Shown piece after piece: positions 26,301-34,394 of a stretch of DNA of 64,000 nt. The stretch is from the NCBI RefSeq assembly GCF_016722785.1, contig NZ_JAEQNE010000002.1, positions 992,001-1,056,000 on the forward strand, in the 5' to 3' direction. Origin of the DNA: Ramlibacter monticola (lineage in GTDB: Bacteria > Pseudomonadota > Gammaproteobacteria > Burkholderiales > Burkholderiaceae_C). The stretch's first letter is position 1. The number at the start of each line of letters is the position of its first letter. Both the position numbers and the translations under genes were made by a program. The notes under the pieces were generated by a model that worked only from the letters and a program-made list of their open reading frames with translations, searched no databases and was not told the origin of the DNA.

Positions 26301-27329
26301 GTGGTGAGCATCTTGCGTTGGGCATATGAAGGCAGTGTCGTGAACGACTCGCAGGCCAGTCCGCTGGAGAACCCCGCATCCCGCGTGGTCGACCTGCTCC
26401 TGGTCACCTTCAATTCGGCCCATCTGCTCGAACGGCTGCGCCACACGCTGATGCAGGCGGAAAGGCACGGCGTGATATTGCGCCTGCTCGCCGTCGACAA
26501 CGCGTCGTCGGATTCCTCGGCGGCCATCCTGCGACGCTCTTTCGGCTGCGACGTGTTCATCCAGAACCGCGAGAACGTGGGCTTCGGCCGCGCCAACAAC
26601 CAGCTGCTGGAGCATGTGCGTTCCGAATATGCGCTGCTGCTGAACACGGATGCATTCGTCTCACCGCGGACGATCGCCATGACCATGAGGTACATGGATG
26701 AACACCCGGGCTGCGGCATCCTGGGCGTGCGCCTCACCGACGAGGACGGCGGCCTTCAGCCTTCCCGGCGCTCGTTTCCGACGCCGTCGACGACCTTCCT
26801 GCGCCGCACCGGGCTCGAACGCCTGCTGGCCCTGCACGGGGCGCGTCACGACATCGAGGAGGACCACACGACGCAAGCCGAGTGCGACTGGGTGCCCGGC
26901 TGCTACTACCTGGTGCGCCGGGCGGTGCTGGACGACATCGGACTGTTCGACCCCCGCTTCTTCCTCTACTTCGAGGAGGTCGATCATTGCCGCCGCGCGC
27001 GGGAGGCCGGCTGGACCGTGGCCTACCTGCCCTCGACCAGCGTGGTGCACCTCGGCGGGGAAAGCGCCAAGTCGGTGTCTCCCCTGTGTGCGGGACGGCA
27101 GATTTCCGCGCTGCAGGCCGAAAGCGAGCTGCTGTACATGCGCAAGCACTTCGGCCGCCGCGGACTCTGCTCGCACGTGCTGCTGGTCATGCTGGGCGAC
27201 ATCATCCTCGCGGGGAAGGACCTGCTGCGGGGGCGCGGGCCGGCGTTCGCGTTCCGTCATTTCCATGCATCGAGGCTCACCTGGCGGCTCGTGCGCAGCA
27301 CGGCGTGGGCCACACGTCCCACCCGGTAG
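26301..27329 (+). CDS. GT2-family glycosyltransferase (rhamnosyltransferase-like)
   Basis: This 342-residue soluble protein has a GT-A fold. VDLLLVTFNSAHLLERL (about residues 30-46) opens the domain, VGFGRANNQLLEHV is the typical helix after strand 3, and LLLNTDAFVSP contains the N-T-D variant of the DxD motif. GLFDPRFFLYFEEVDHCRRAREAGW (about 214-238) is the acceptor-site signature of the rhamnosyltransferase-like subgroup. The start is GTG at 26301 or GTG at 26340; both have a possible ribosome site seven bases upstream. It opens a run of five genes overlapping or nearly touching through 32133. Confidence 0.88.
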   Translation: MVSILRWAYEGSVVNDSQASPLENPASRVVDLLLVTFNSAHLLERLRHTLMQAERHGVILRLLAVDNASSDSSAAILRRSFGCDVFIQNRENVGFGRANNQLLEHVRSEYALLLNTDAFVSPRTIAMTMRYMDEHPGCGILGVRLTDEDGGLQPSRRSFPTPSTTFLRRTGLERLLALHGARHDIEEDHTTQAECDWVPGCYYLVRRAVLDDIGLFDPRFFLYFEEVDHCRRAREAGWTVAYLPSTSVVHLGGESAKSVSPLCAGRQISALQAESELLYMRKHFGRRGLCSHVLLVMLGDIILAGKDLLRGRGPAFAFRHFHASRLTWRLVRSTAWATRPTR

Positions 27330-27339
27330 CGGGCCCTCC

Positions 27340-28302
27340 ATGACCCCCCGCATCGGTATCGTCGTGATCGGGCGCAACGAGGGCGAGCGCCTGCACGCCT
27401 GCCTGGGCGCCGTTCCCTTCCGCGCCTGCGACGTGGTCTACGTGGACTCGGGCTCCACCGACGGATCGCTGGAAATGGCAGAGCGCTGCGGCGCCGTCGG
27501 CCTTGCCCTGGATGCGGCGGGGCAGTTCACCGCGGGACGCGCTCGCAACGCAGGCGTTCGGGCCTTGCTCGCCATCGCGCCCGCCGTGGAATTCGTCCAG
27601 TTCCTCGACGGCGATTGCGAGCTGGATCGCGACTGGCTCGGCAACGGCCTCGCGTTCCTGTGGCAGAACCCGCGCCATGCGGTGGTCTGCGGCCGCGTGC
27701 GCGAGCGCGATCCGGAGCGCTCCGTGTTCAACCGCTTGTGCGACTGGGAGTGGCAAACGCCGGCCGGCGAGGTGAAGGCCTGCGGCGGGAACGCCCTGGT
27801 CAGGGTCTCGGCGTTCCGCGCGGTCGGCGGTTTCCGCGAGGAACTGATCGCCGGGGAGGAGCCCGAGATGTGCTTGCGCCTGCGCCAGGCTGGCTGGCAG
27901 GTGCACCGTCTCGCGACCGAGATGGTCCTGCACGACGCGGCAATGACGCGCTTTTCGCAGTGGTGGCTGCGTACCACGCGCAGCGGCCATGCCTTCGCGG
28001 AGGGGGCCTGGCTGCATGGCCTGGGGCGGGAGCGCCACTGGGTCCGCGAGACCTTGCGGGCGGTGTTCTTCGGGGGCCTGCTGCCCCTCGCCGCCATCGT
28101 ACTCTCCGCGACGCTGGGCGCCTGGTTCCTGTTGCTGCTGTTGCTGTATCCCGTGCACGTCTTGCGCCTGTCGCGCGAGCAGGGCGGATTCACGCGCGCC
28201 TTCTACCTCGTGCTGGGACGGTTCCCCGAGTTCCTGGGCGTGCTGAGGTTCGTCGCCAGGCGGCTGGGGCATGTGCCGCCCCGTCTCATCGAGTACAAAT
28301 GA
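27340..28302 (+). CDS. GT2-family glycosyltransferase with C-terminal membrane helices
   Basis: The 320-residue protein begins RIGIVVIGRNEGERLHACL, a GT-A nucleotide-binding start. VVYVDSGSTDGSLEMA and FVQFLDGDCELDRDWL (D-G-D) give the donor-binding motifs, and ELIAGEEPEMCLRLRQAGW the acceptor/catalytic region. Two hydrophobic helices (about residues 245-285) follow and anchor it to the inner membrane. It is ten bases behind the preceding GT2 gene and its stop overlaps the next start (ATGATG). The sugar it transfers is not predictable from sequence. Confidence 0.88.
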   Translation: MTPRIGIVVIGRNEGERLHACLGAVPFRACDVVYVDSGSTDGSLEMAERCGAVGLALDAAGQFTAGRARNAGVRALLAIAPAVEFVQFLDGDCELDRDWLGNGLAFLWQNPRHAVVCGRVRERDPERSVFNRLCDWEWQTPAGEVKACGGNALVRVSAFRAVGGFREELIAGEEPEMCLRLRQAGWQVHRLATEMVLHDAAMTRFSQWWLRTTRSGHAFAEGAWLHGLGRERHWVRETLRAVFFGGLLPLAAIVLSATLGAWFLLLLLLYPVHVLRLSREQGGFTRAFYLVLGRFPEFLGVLRFVARRLGHVPPRLIEYK

Positions 28303-29504
28303 TGCGCGTCGCTTACCTGGTCAATCAGTACCCCAAGGTGAGCCACACATTCATCCGTCGCGAGATCCTGGCGCTGGAAGCGCTGGGCGCGTCCGTGCTG
28401 CGCGTGGCCTCCCGCGGCTGGAACGATGCGGTGGTCGACCCGGCGGACGAGGAAGAGCGCAGGAAGACGCACTACCTGCTCCAGCAAGGCGGGGCGCCCC
28501 TGCTCGCCGCGTCGCTTCGGGTCTTCATGGCCTCGCCCCGTCGCTTCCTGCGCGCCGCCCGGCGGGCCATCGCCATGGCGCGGATGTCGCCTCGGCCCCT
28601 GCCGGTGCACTTCGCCTACCTGGCGCAGGCCTGCCGCCTGCGCGAGCTCGCGCGCGACGAAGGCGTGGGACACGTGCATTCCCACTTCGGAACCAATGCG
28701 GCCGAAGTCGCCCTGCTGTGCAGCGAACTTGGGGGACCTGCGTTTTCGTTCACCGTCCACGGGCCCGAGGAGTTCGACATGCCGCGTGGGCTGCACCTGG
28801 GAGACAAGGTGCAGCGGGCAACGTTCGTGGCGGCGGTCAGCTCGTTCGGGCGAAGCCAGCTCTATCGCTGGATCCCGCACGCGGATTGGCCCAAGGTGAA
28901 AGTCGTGCACTGCGGCATCGACGAGGGCTTCTTGCGGCACACGCCTGCGTCCACTCCCGATTCGCGCACGGTGGTCTGCGTGGGCCGGCTTTGCGAGCAG
29001 AAGGGACAGTCGCTGCTGCTCGTTGCGGCGCGCGAGATGGCGCGCCGTGGCATCGACTTCCAGCTGGTGCTGGCAGGCGACGGGGAACTGCGTGCCCAGC
29101 TGGAAGGTCTCATCGATGCGTACGACCTGCGCGACCGGGTGCGGATCACCGGCTGGGTGAGCGGCGAGCAGGTCCGCTCCCTGCTGCTGCAGTCGCGCGG
29201 TCTCATCCTTCCCAGCTTTGCCGAAGGCCTCCCGGTGGTGGTCATGGAAGCGATGGCGCTGGCGCGGCCCGTCATCGGCACGCACATCGCCGGAATCCCG
29301 GAGCTCGTGCGGCACGGTCATGAAGGCTGGCTCGTGCCGGCCGGCGATTGCGCCGCGCTGGTGCAAGCGTGGTCCGAGCTTCTCGACGCCGATGCCGACC
29401 GCCGCCAGGCGATGGGGTGCAGCGCGCGAGAACGGGTGCTGCAGCGGCATTCGGCTGCCGCCGGTGCACGCAGGCTGATGCAGCTGTTCGGGACCCCGTC
29501 ATGA
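28299..29504 (+). CDS. GT4-family glycosyltransferase
   Basis: This 401-residue GT-B enzyme starts VAYLVNQYPKVSHTFIRREI, the usual start of the colanic acid WcaL-like group of family 4. HSHFGTNAAEVALL and FSFTVHGPEEFD are acceptor-domain signatures. The donor domain holds VCVGRLCEQKGQSLLL, LAGDGELRAQLEGLI and FAEGLPVVVMEAMALARPVIGT with the E-x7-E motif. It starts at ATG 28299 or 28302, overlapping the previous stop, and ends in an ATGA overlap with the next gene. It should add a hexose to the growing repeat unit. Confidence 0.92.
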   Translation: MMRVAYLVNQYPKVSHTFIRREILALEALGASVLRVASRGWNDAVVDPADEEERRKTHYLLQQGGAPLLAASLRVFMASPRRFLRAARRAIAMARMSPRPLPVHFAYLAQACRLRELARDEGVGHVHSHFGTNAAEVALLCSELGGPAFSFTVHGPEEFDMPRGLHLGDKVQRATFVAAVSSFGRSQLYRWIPHADWPKVKVVHCGIDEGFLRHTPASTPDSRTVVCVGRLCEQKGQSLLLVAAREMARRGIDFQLVLAGDGELRAQLEGLIDAYDLRDRVRITGWVSGEQVRSLLLQSRGLILPSFAEGLPVVVMEAMALARPVIGTHIAGIPELVRHGHEGWLVPAGDCAALVQAWSELLDADADRRQAMGCSARERVLQRHSAAAGARRLMQLFGTPS

Positions 29505-30691
29505 GCGCCCTCGTCTACGCGGTCGGATCGGTGTGGATCTCCTTCGTGGCGGTCCTCGTCCTCGCGCTCCTGGTGGAGGTACTGGCGGGCTGGCGCGCCC
29601 GGCCGCCAGCCCGCCGGGGCGACGTGCAGCCTCCGTTCTACGGCGTGCTCATGCCCGCCCACAATGAAGCGGGGACGATCCGGGCGACGATACTCGCGGT
29701 GCTCAGGCAGCTGCCGCCATGGGGCCGACTGCTGGTGATTGCCGACAATTGCTCCGATGGCACGGCCGCCGAGGCGCGTGCCGCCGGCGCGCAGGTCGAG
29801 GAGCGGAGCGATCTCCTGCTGCGCGGCAAGGGCCATGCGCTGGCCTTCGGCGTGGCGCACTGGAGGAGCGACCCTCCGGAGGTGGTCGTGATCCTGGATG
29901 CTGATTGCATCCCCGCCCCGGGAGCGCTGGATCTGCTGGCCGCCACTGCGGCCAGCAGTGCGGACCGGCCCGTGCAAGCGCTGTACCTGATGTCGGCGCG
30001 GCCGGGCAGCTCCCTGCGGGTGCGCATGGCTGCCTTTGCATGGGCCGTGAGGAACCAGCTGCGCCCCCTGGGCATGCACCGGCTCGGCCTGCCCTGCCAG
30101 CTGATGGGTTCCGGCATGGCGTTCACGTGGCCGTGCCTGGCCAGCGTCGAACTGGCGAGCGGCCACCTCACCGAGGACCTGCAACTCGGCGTCAAGCTGG
30201 CCGCGGCCGGACAGGCGCCCCGCTTCTGTCCCGAGGCGTGCGTGGAGAGCTGGTTCCCCGAGCAGAAGGCGGCGCTGGACGCCCAACACACCCGGTGGGA
30301 ACACGGCCACCTGTCGATGATCCTCGCCGGCGCCCCGTCGCTGTTGTGGCACGGTGGACGGACCGGCAACGCCGGCGCGCTCGCACTGGCGCTGGACCTG
30401 TGCATCCCGCCGCTCGCCCTGCTCGCCCTCCTGCTGCTCGTCTCGTGCGGCTTTGCCGGCTGGATGGCCTCGGGCGGCGCGGTCGGACGCGTGGCCGCGG
30501 CAGTCGCGACGGGCTGCGTTCTGTGCTTCACGGCCGCGGTGCTCCTGGGGTGGTGGAGTGTCGGGCGACGCTGGGTGAGCTTCGCGGAACTCGCATTCGC
30601 TCCCATTCACGTCCTGCGGAAGCTGCCCGTCTACCTGGCGTTCGTGTTCAGGCGTCAGAAGGAGTGGGTGCGGACGAGCCGCGAGCCCTGA
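29501..30691 (+). CDS. Membrane GT2-family glycosyltransferase
   Basis: The 396-residue protein has one N-terminal helix (about residues 5-30), a GT-A domain and three C-terminal helices (about 295-370). PFYGVLMPAHNEAGTIRATI, VVILDADCIPAPG (D-A-D) and SGHLTEDLQLGVKLAAAG (E-D) give the D, DxD and E-D catalytic residues. A Q-x-x-R-W-like site is present in DAQHTRWEHGH. This pattern is that of membrane synthases such as cellulose or hyaluronan synthases and of related transferases, so it could be processive or add single sugars. It starts inside the previous stop codon (ATGA), confirming coupled translation. Confidence 0.88.
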   Translation: MSALVYAVGSVWISFVAVLVLALLVEVLAGWRARPPARRGDVQPPFYGVLMPAHNEAGTIRATILAVLRQLPPWGRLLVIADNCSDGTAAEARAAGAQVEERSDLLLRGKGHALAFGVAHWRSDPPEVVVILDADCIPAPGALDLLAATAASSADRPVQALYLMSARPGSSLRVRMAAFAWAVRNQLRPLGMHRLGLPCQLMGSGMAFTWPCLASVELASGHLTEDLQLGVKLAAAGQAPRFCPEACVESWFPEQKAALDAQHTRWEHGHLSMILAGAPSLLWHGGRTGNAGALALALDLCIPPLALLALLLLVSCGFAGWMASGGAVGRVAAAVATGCVLCFTAAVLLGWWSVGRRWVSFAELAFAPIHVLRKLPVYLAFVFRRQKEWVRTSREP

Positions 30692-30708
30692 AGCACCTGC
30701 GTTTCGAC

Positions 30709-32133
30709 ATGCAAGACCAGACCCTCACCAAGCCGGCCATCATCCAGCGGCGCAGCAGCATCATCGACGTGCAGGCCACGCTGGACGGCCTGGCGGTCGC
30801 CGGCCTCTGCTACCTGCTGATCAAGAGTCACATCGGCGCGCTCACCGCCCAGTACACCATCTTCGTGGTCCTGCTCCTGTGCACCCTGGGGCTGGTGTAC
30901 GACGTGTTCGGCATCTACCGCAGGAGCACGAGCTTCACGCGCAAGGCCGGCGACCTCCTCCAGGCATGGTCCCTCGCCTTCTTCATCCTCATGGCGCTCG
31001 GCTTCGCGACCAAGCAGACCGAAAGCTTCTCGCGCCTGCTGCTGGGGCAACTGTTCGTCTTCGGCTACGTCTGCCAGGCCCTGCTGCACCTCCTGGTGCG
31101 GCTTCTGTTCAGTGCGGTCCTTCGGCATTCGGCGGAACCGGACAACGTGATCATCGTGGGAACGGGCCGGCTTGCCTCTTACCTGAATCAGCGCATCCAG
31201 CACAACGAGTGGCTGGGACAGACGGTGGTCGGCTTCGTGCGGCTACAGGAGGCGTACGCCGCCCCTGCAGCGGCTCAGCCCTTGAACTTCGGACCTGCCC
31301 CTCGTTGCCTGGGCACCGTGGACCAGCTGCTGGAACTGATAGCGCAGCACCAGGTGCGAACCGTCTACCTTGCCATTCCGCTCAACGCGTCGGAGATCGT
31401 CGAAAGCCTCTATGCCCGGCTTCTGGACAGGCACGTCGCCGTGCACTGGGTGCCCGACATCTTCTCGCTGCCTCTGGTCAATCACACGGTCAGTGAAATC
31501 GCCGGGATCCCCGTGCTGACGCTCTCGGAAACTCCCCTCATCGGCACCCGGCGGCTGCTCAAGCTGATGGAGGACCTGTGCCTGTCGGCCGTGCTGCTCG
31601 TCCTGCTCGCTCCTGTGCTGGTCGGCATTTCCCTCGCAGTGAGGCTGGACAGCCCGGGGCCGGTGTTCTTCCGCCAGGCAAGGCTCGGCTGGGGCGGCAA
31701 GCAGTTCCGCATATGGAAGTTCCGGACCATGTACGTGCACGACGACCATGGGATCGTGGTGCAGGCCGGCCGCGGCGACCCGCGCATCACCCGTGTAGGC
31801 GCGTTCCTGCGCCGCGCCAGCCTGGATGAACTGCCGCAGATCTTCAACGTGATCCGCGGGGAGATGTCGCTCGTCGGTCCCCGTCCGCACGCGGTGCAGC
31901 ATGACCTCGAATACGGTGAGAAGATCGCGCACTACTTTGCCCGGCACAACATCAAGCCCGGTATCACGGGGCTGGCACAGGTGCGTGGCTACCGCGGAGA
32001 AACACGCGACCTCGCCACGATGATGCTGCGCGTCGAAAGTGACATCGAGTACATCAACAACTGGTCGCTGTGGGTCGATCTCGCGATCCTGGTGCGCACC
32101 ACCCGTGCGCTGACCGGGCGCAATGCCTATTGA
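30709..32133 (+). CDS. Undecaprenyl-phosphate sugar phosphotransferase (EpsB/WcaJ-like)
   Basis: This 474-residue protein starts the lipid-linked repeat by moving a hexose-1-phosphate, commonly glucose-1-phosphate, to undecaprenyl phosphate. Four hydrophobic helices lie in residues 25-135, followed by a Rossmann-like domain (VIIVGTGRLASYLNQRI) and a fifth hydrophobic helix (about 290-315). The C-terminal catalytic domain has KFRTMYVHDD, TRVGAFLRRASLDELPQ with the essential D-E, and GEMSLVGPRPH. These are full-length signatures of the polyisoprenyl-phosphate hexose-1-phosphate transferase family. The gene order with export and chain-length genes downstream resembles the Methylobacillus methanolan operon. 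Confidence 0.95.
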   Translation: MQDQTLTKPAIIQRRSSIIDVQATLDGLAVAGLCYLLIKSHIGALTAQYTIFVVLLLCTLGLVYDVFGIYRRSTSFTRKAGDLLQAWSLAFFILMALGFATKQTESFSRLLLGQLFVFGYVCQALLHLLVRLLFSAVLRHSAEPDNVIIVGTGRLASYLNQRIQHNEWLGQTVVGFVRLQEAYAAPAAAQPLNFGPAPRCLGTVDQLLELIAQHQVRTVYLAIPLNASEIVESLYARLLDRHVAVHWVPDIFSLPLVNHTVSEIAGIPVLTLSETPLIGTRRLLKLMEDLCLSAVLLVLLAPVLVGISLAVRLDSPGPVFFRQARLGWGGKQFRIWKFRTMYVHDDHGIVVQAGRGDPRITRVGAFLRRASLDELPQIFNVIRGEMSLVGPRPHAVQHDLEYGEKIAHYFARHNIKPGITGLAQVRGYRGETRDLATMMLRVESDIEYINNWSLWVDLAILVRTTRALTGRNAY

Positions 32134-32226
32134 GTTCCGCGCTGCAGATGCGTGCTGGCACCAACGGATCATTGCGACAGGTCGCGAGACGCCGTACCCT
32201 GAAGCTCGTTCAAGGGAGCAGCAGAC

Positions 32227-32637
32227 ATGATGAAAGCGCGGCTCATTGCGCTCGCTGGCGCCGCGACATTCGCCTTCGCCGGCCTCTGCGACGCCGAAGT
32301 GCTTCCGGCCAGTCCAGCTCCAGCACAAGCGGCCAGCGCCGGTGCGGGCACCTCCATCGTCGTCGCGATGGTCGTGCCAGTCCACGCCGGTGAGGCAACT
32401 TCCATGACTGCGCGCCGTCCCGCTGCGGCGCTCGCCACGTCATCCGGCGACCGGAAGGGCGGACCCTTCCAAACCTACCTGCTGGGTGCCGGCCGGTACA
32501 TGCTGGACGTCGGCACGTTCGCGCGGGCGCGGCCGGTGCTGTCCACCATCTCCGCGGTGCCACTCCCGGGTGCCCTCTGGTTGATCGGCTCGGCACTGCT
32601 CGTGTTCCTGGGCATCTCGGCCCGGCGCTCGTTCTGA
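32227..32637 (+). CDS. Small secreted protein with VPLPA/PEP-CTERM-like sorting signal
   Basis: The 136-residue protein has an N-terminal signal peptide (ARLIALAGAATFAFAGLCDA), a short low-complexity body, and a C-terminal tripartite tail. The tail starts with VPLPGALW at residue 111, continues as a hydrophobic helix and ends GISARRSF. This is the layout of PEP-CTERM and VPLPA-CTERM sorting signals that exosortases recognise and cut. It lies between the sugar-phosphate transferase and the export gene, where small PEP-CTERM proteins often occur in such loci. A GGGAG ribosome site precedes a double ATG (32227/32230). No exosortase gene is in this window, so processing would need one encoded elsewhere. 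Confidence 0.75.
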   Translation: MMKARLIALAGAATFAFAGLCDAEVLPASPAPAQAASAGAGTSIVVAMVVPVHAGEATSMTARRPAAALATSSGDRKGGPFQTYLLGAGRYMLDVGTFARARPVLSTISAVPLPGALWLIGSALLVFLGISARRSF

Positions 32638-32669
32638 CCCCCGCGCGCCTTCAACGGATTGGACGACCC

Positions 32670-33233
32670 ATGATCTCCCGCACCGCCGCCTTCCTGCTTT
32701 TCCTTCTTGCGACCTGCAGCACCTTCGCGCAGTCCGCCAACGACAGCTACGCACTGCGGCATGGAGACCGGCTGCAGGTTTCCGTGTGGAAGGAGGAGGC
32801 CCTCAACCGCGAGGTGCGCGTGCTGCCCGACGGCAGCATCAGCTTCCCCCTGGTGGGCCGCATCGTGGTGTCCGGCAACACGACGAGCGAGGTGGAAGGG
32901 AAGATCCGCGAAGGGCTCAAGTCCTACATTCCCGAGGCTGTGGTGAGCGTCGTGGTCATGGCCACCGAAGGGAATACGGTCTACGTGCTCGGCAAGGTGC
33001 TCAAGCCGGGGCCGGTTGCGCTGACCAGCGCGGACACGACCGTCCTGCAGGTCCTCAGCCAGGCCGGCGGGCTCGACCGCTTCGCCAACGCGGATGCGAT
33101 CGTCGTCCTGCGCAAGACCTCGCCGGACGCGCGTCAGCAGACGCTGCGCGTGCGCTATGGCGCCCTCCTCAAGGGCGACGCACTCGATTCCAATGTGGTC
33201 ATGCGCGCCGGTGACACGGTGATGGTGCCTTGA
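32670..33233 (+). CDS. Short Wza/EpsE-like polysaccharide export protein
   Basis: This 187-residue protein has a signal peptide cleaved near STFAQ, followed by the polysaccharide export domain: YALRHGDRLQVSVWKEEALNREVRVLPDGSISFPLVGRIVVSG is the Poly_export signature, and the SLBB-type domain follows from about residue 105 (VYVLGKVLKPGPVAL). Canonical Wza is twice as long with a lipobox and a C-terminal helix that spans the outer membrane; here LLATCST lacks a convincing lipobox and the C-terminal helix is absent. It may depend on the next-encoded beta-barrel protein to cross the outer membrane. Its stop overlaps the start of that gene. Confidence 0.9.
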   Translation: MISRTAAFLLFLLATCSTFAQSANDSYALRHGDRLQVSVWKEEALNREVRVLPDGSISFPLVGRIVVSGNTTSEVEGKIREGLKSYIPEAVVSVVVMATEGNTVYVLGKVLKPGPVALTSADTTVLQVLSQAGGLDRFANADAIVVLRKTSPDARQQTLRVRYGALLKGDALDSNVVMRAGDTVMVP

Positions 33234-34387
33234 GCGTGCCCGGCCGCGCACCCGTGAGGCAACAGTTTGCCTGCGGCCTCCTGGTTGCGGCAGGCGTGAC
33301 TGGCGCGGCGGGTGCGGCGGCGCAGTCGCGGACGATCTATTCGCTGTCCGTGCCGACCGAGATCGAGCACGACTCGAACCCGAACCTGGCGGTCGGGCCC
33401 TCCGCGGGCACCACGTGGTTCCGGACGATTCCCAGCCTCACTGCGGGCTACGTGCTCGGGAACGAGGTATTCAGTCTCGAAGCGGCGCTGACGGCGGAAA
33501 AGAGCAGCAACCAGGAAGTGGCAAGGGACCGGCTCGATCCGCGCGTGCGTGCGGCGTGGAAGCACGTGGATTCCCGGAACACCACCGAACTCGCCGCACT
33601 GCTGGACCGGCGGGCGCTGCGCGCCCTGGACGTGCGCGAGCAGGTCCCGCTGGGGGTCGACGGATCACGCACGCTGTTCGCCCTGTCGGGAAGCTGGCTC
33701 CACGACCTGGACGCGCGCACGGTGGTCGGAGCGGACGTGCGGCAGGTATGGGAGCGATTCAGCGACACCACGACCCCGGACTTCCGCCACACGACGGGAG
33801 CGGTCCGGCTCACGCGCGAGCAGGACGACCGGCAAAGCTGGTACGCGGCCCTGACCGGGCAGGCGTACGACCCGGAGAGCGATCCGGATCCCCTTGACAA
33901 CGCCGCCGCTCCAAAGCGCTCCCACGCATTCGGCGTGCTGGTCGGCGTCACCCGGTCGTTGAGCGACACCTGGCGCGTCGATGCGAACGCGGGGCCGGTG
34001 CATTTCACTTCTCCTTCGTCACGGGACGACTGGCAGGGAGCCCTGAAGCTGGAATACAGGGGTGAACGCTGGGTCAGCGGACTGGAGCTTGCGCGCGCAC
34101 CGGGCGTGAACTCCACGTTCGGCGGCCTTGTGGTCACCGAGGAAGCGCGTTTGCGCCTGCGGTACGAGCTGGACGCCTTGTCCCGGCTCGAGCTGGACGC
34201 GGGGCATGCCCGCGAGAAGGAAACGCGCACCAACCGATCCGCGGCGAGTGTCGCCTGGGTGCGGCAATGGAGCGCCAGCTGGCAGGTGGCGGTGAGGGCT
34301 GCCACCCATCGCCACGAAGGCCCCGAGGGCACGGCCAGGAGCAACCGGATCGCGGTGTCGCTGGTGTACACGGCGCCGGATCTCTGA
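33230..34387 (+). CDS. EpsL-like outer-membrane beta-barrel protein
   Basis: The 385-residue protein starts at TTG 33230 (or GTG 33236), overlapping the previous stop by four bases. After a signal peptide (about 30 residues, ending GAAAQ) comes a mature part made of alternating hydrophobic/polar strands with many aromatic and Arg/Glu/Asp residues, no cysteine and no long hydrophobic helix, as expected of a beta-barrel. STRANDS such as FSLEAALTAEKSSNQ and RLRLRYELDALSRLELDAGHARE are typical. The order Wza-like, barrel, Wzz-like matches EpsE-EpsL-EpsF of methanolan-type loci. It is probably the outer-membrane port or a partner of the short export protein. Confidence 0.8.
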   Translation: MSVPGRAPVRQQFACGLLVAAGVTGAAGAAAQSRTIYSLSVPTEIEHDSNPNLAVGPSAGTTWFRTIPSLTAGYVLGNEVFSLEAALTAEKSSNQEVARDRLDPRVRAAWKHVDSRNTTELAALLDRRALRALDVREQVPLGVDGSRTLFALSGSWLHDLDARTVVGADVRQVWERFSDTTTPDFRHTTGAVRLTREQDDRQSWYAALTGQAYDPESDPDPLDNAAAPKRSHAFGVLVGVTRSLSDTWRVDANAGPVHFTSPSSRDDWQGALKLEYRGERWVSGLELARAPGVNSTFGGLVVTEEARLRLRYELDALSRLELDAGHAREKETRTNRSAASVAWVRQWSASWQVAVRAATHRHEGPEGTARSNRIAVSLVYTAPDL

Positions 34388-34394
34388 GGGACGT

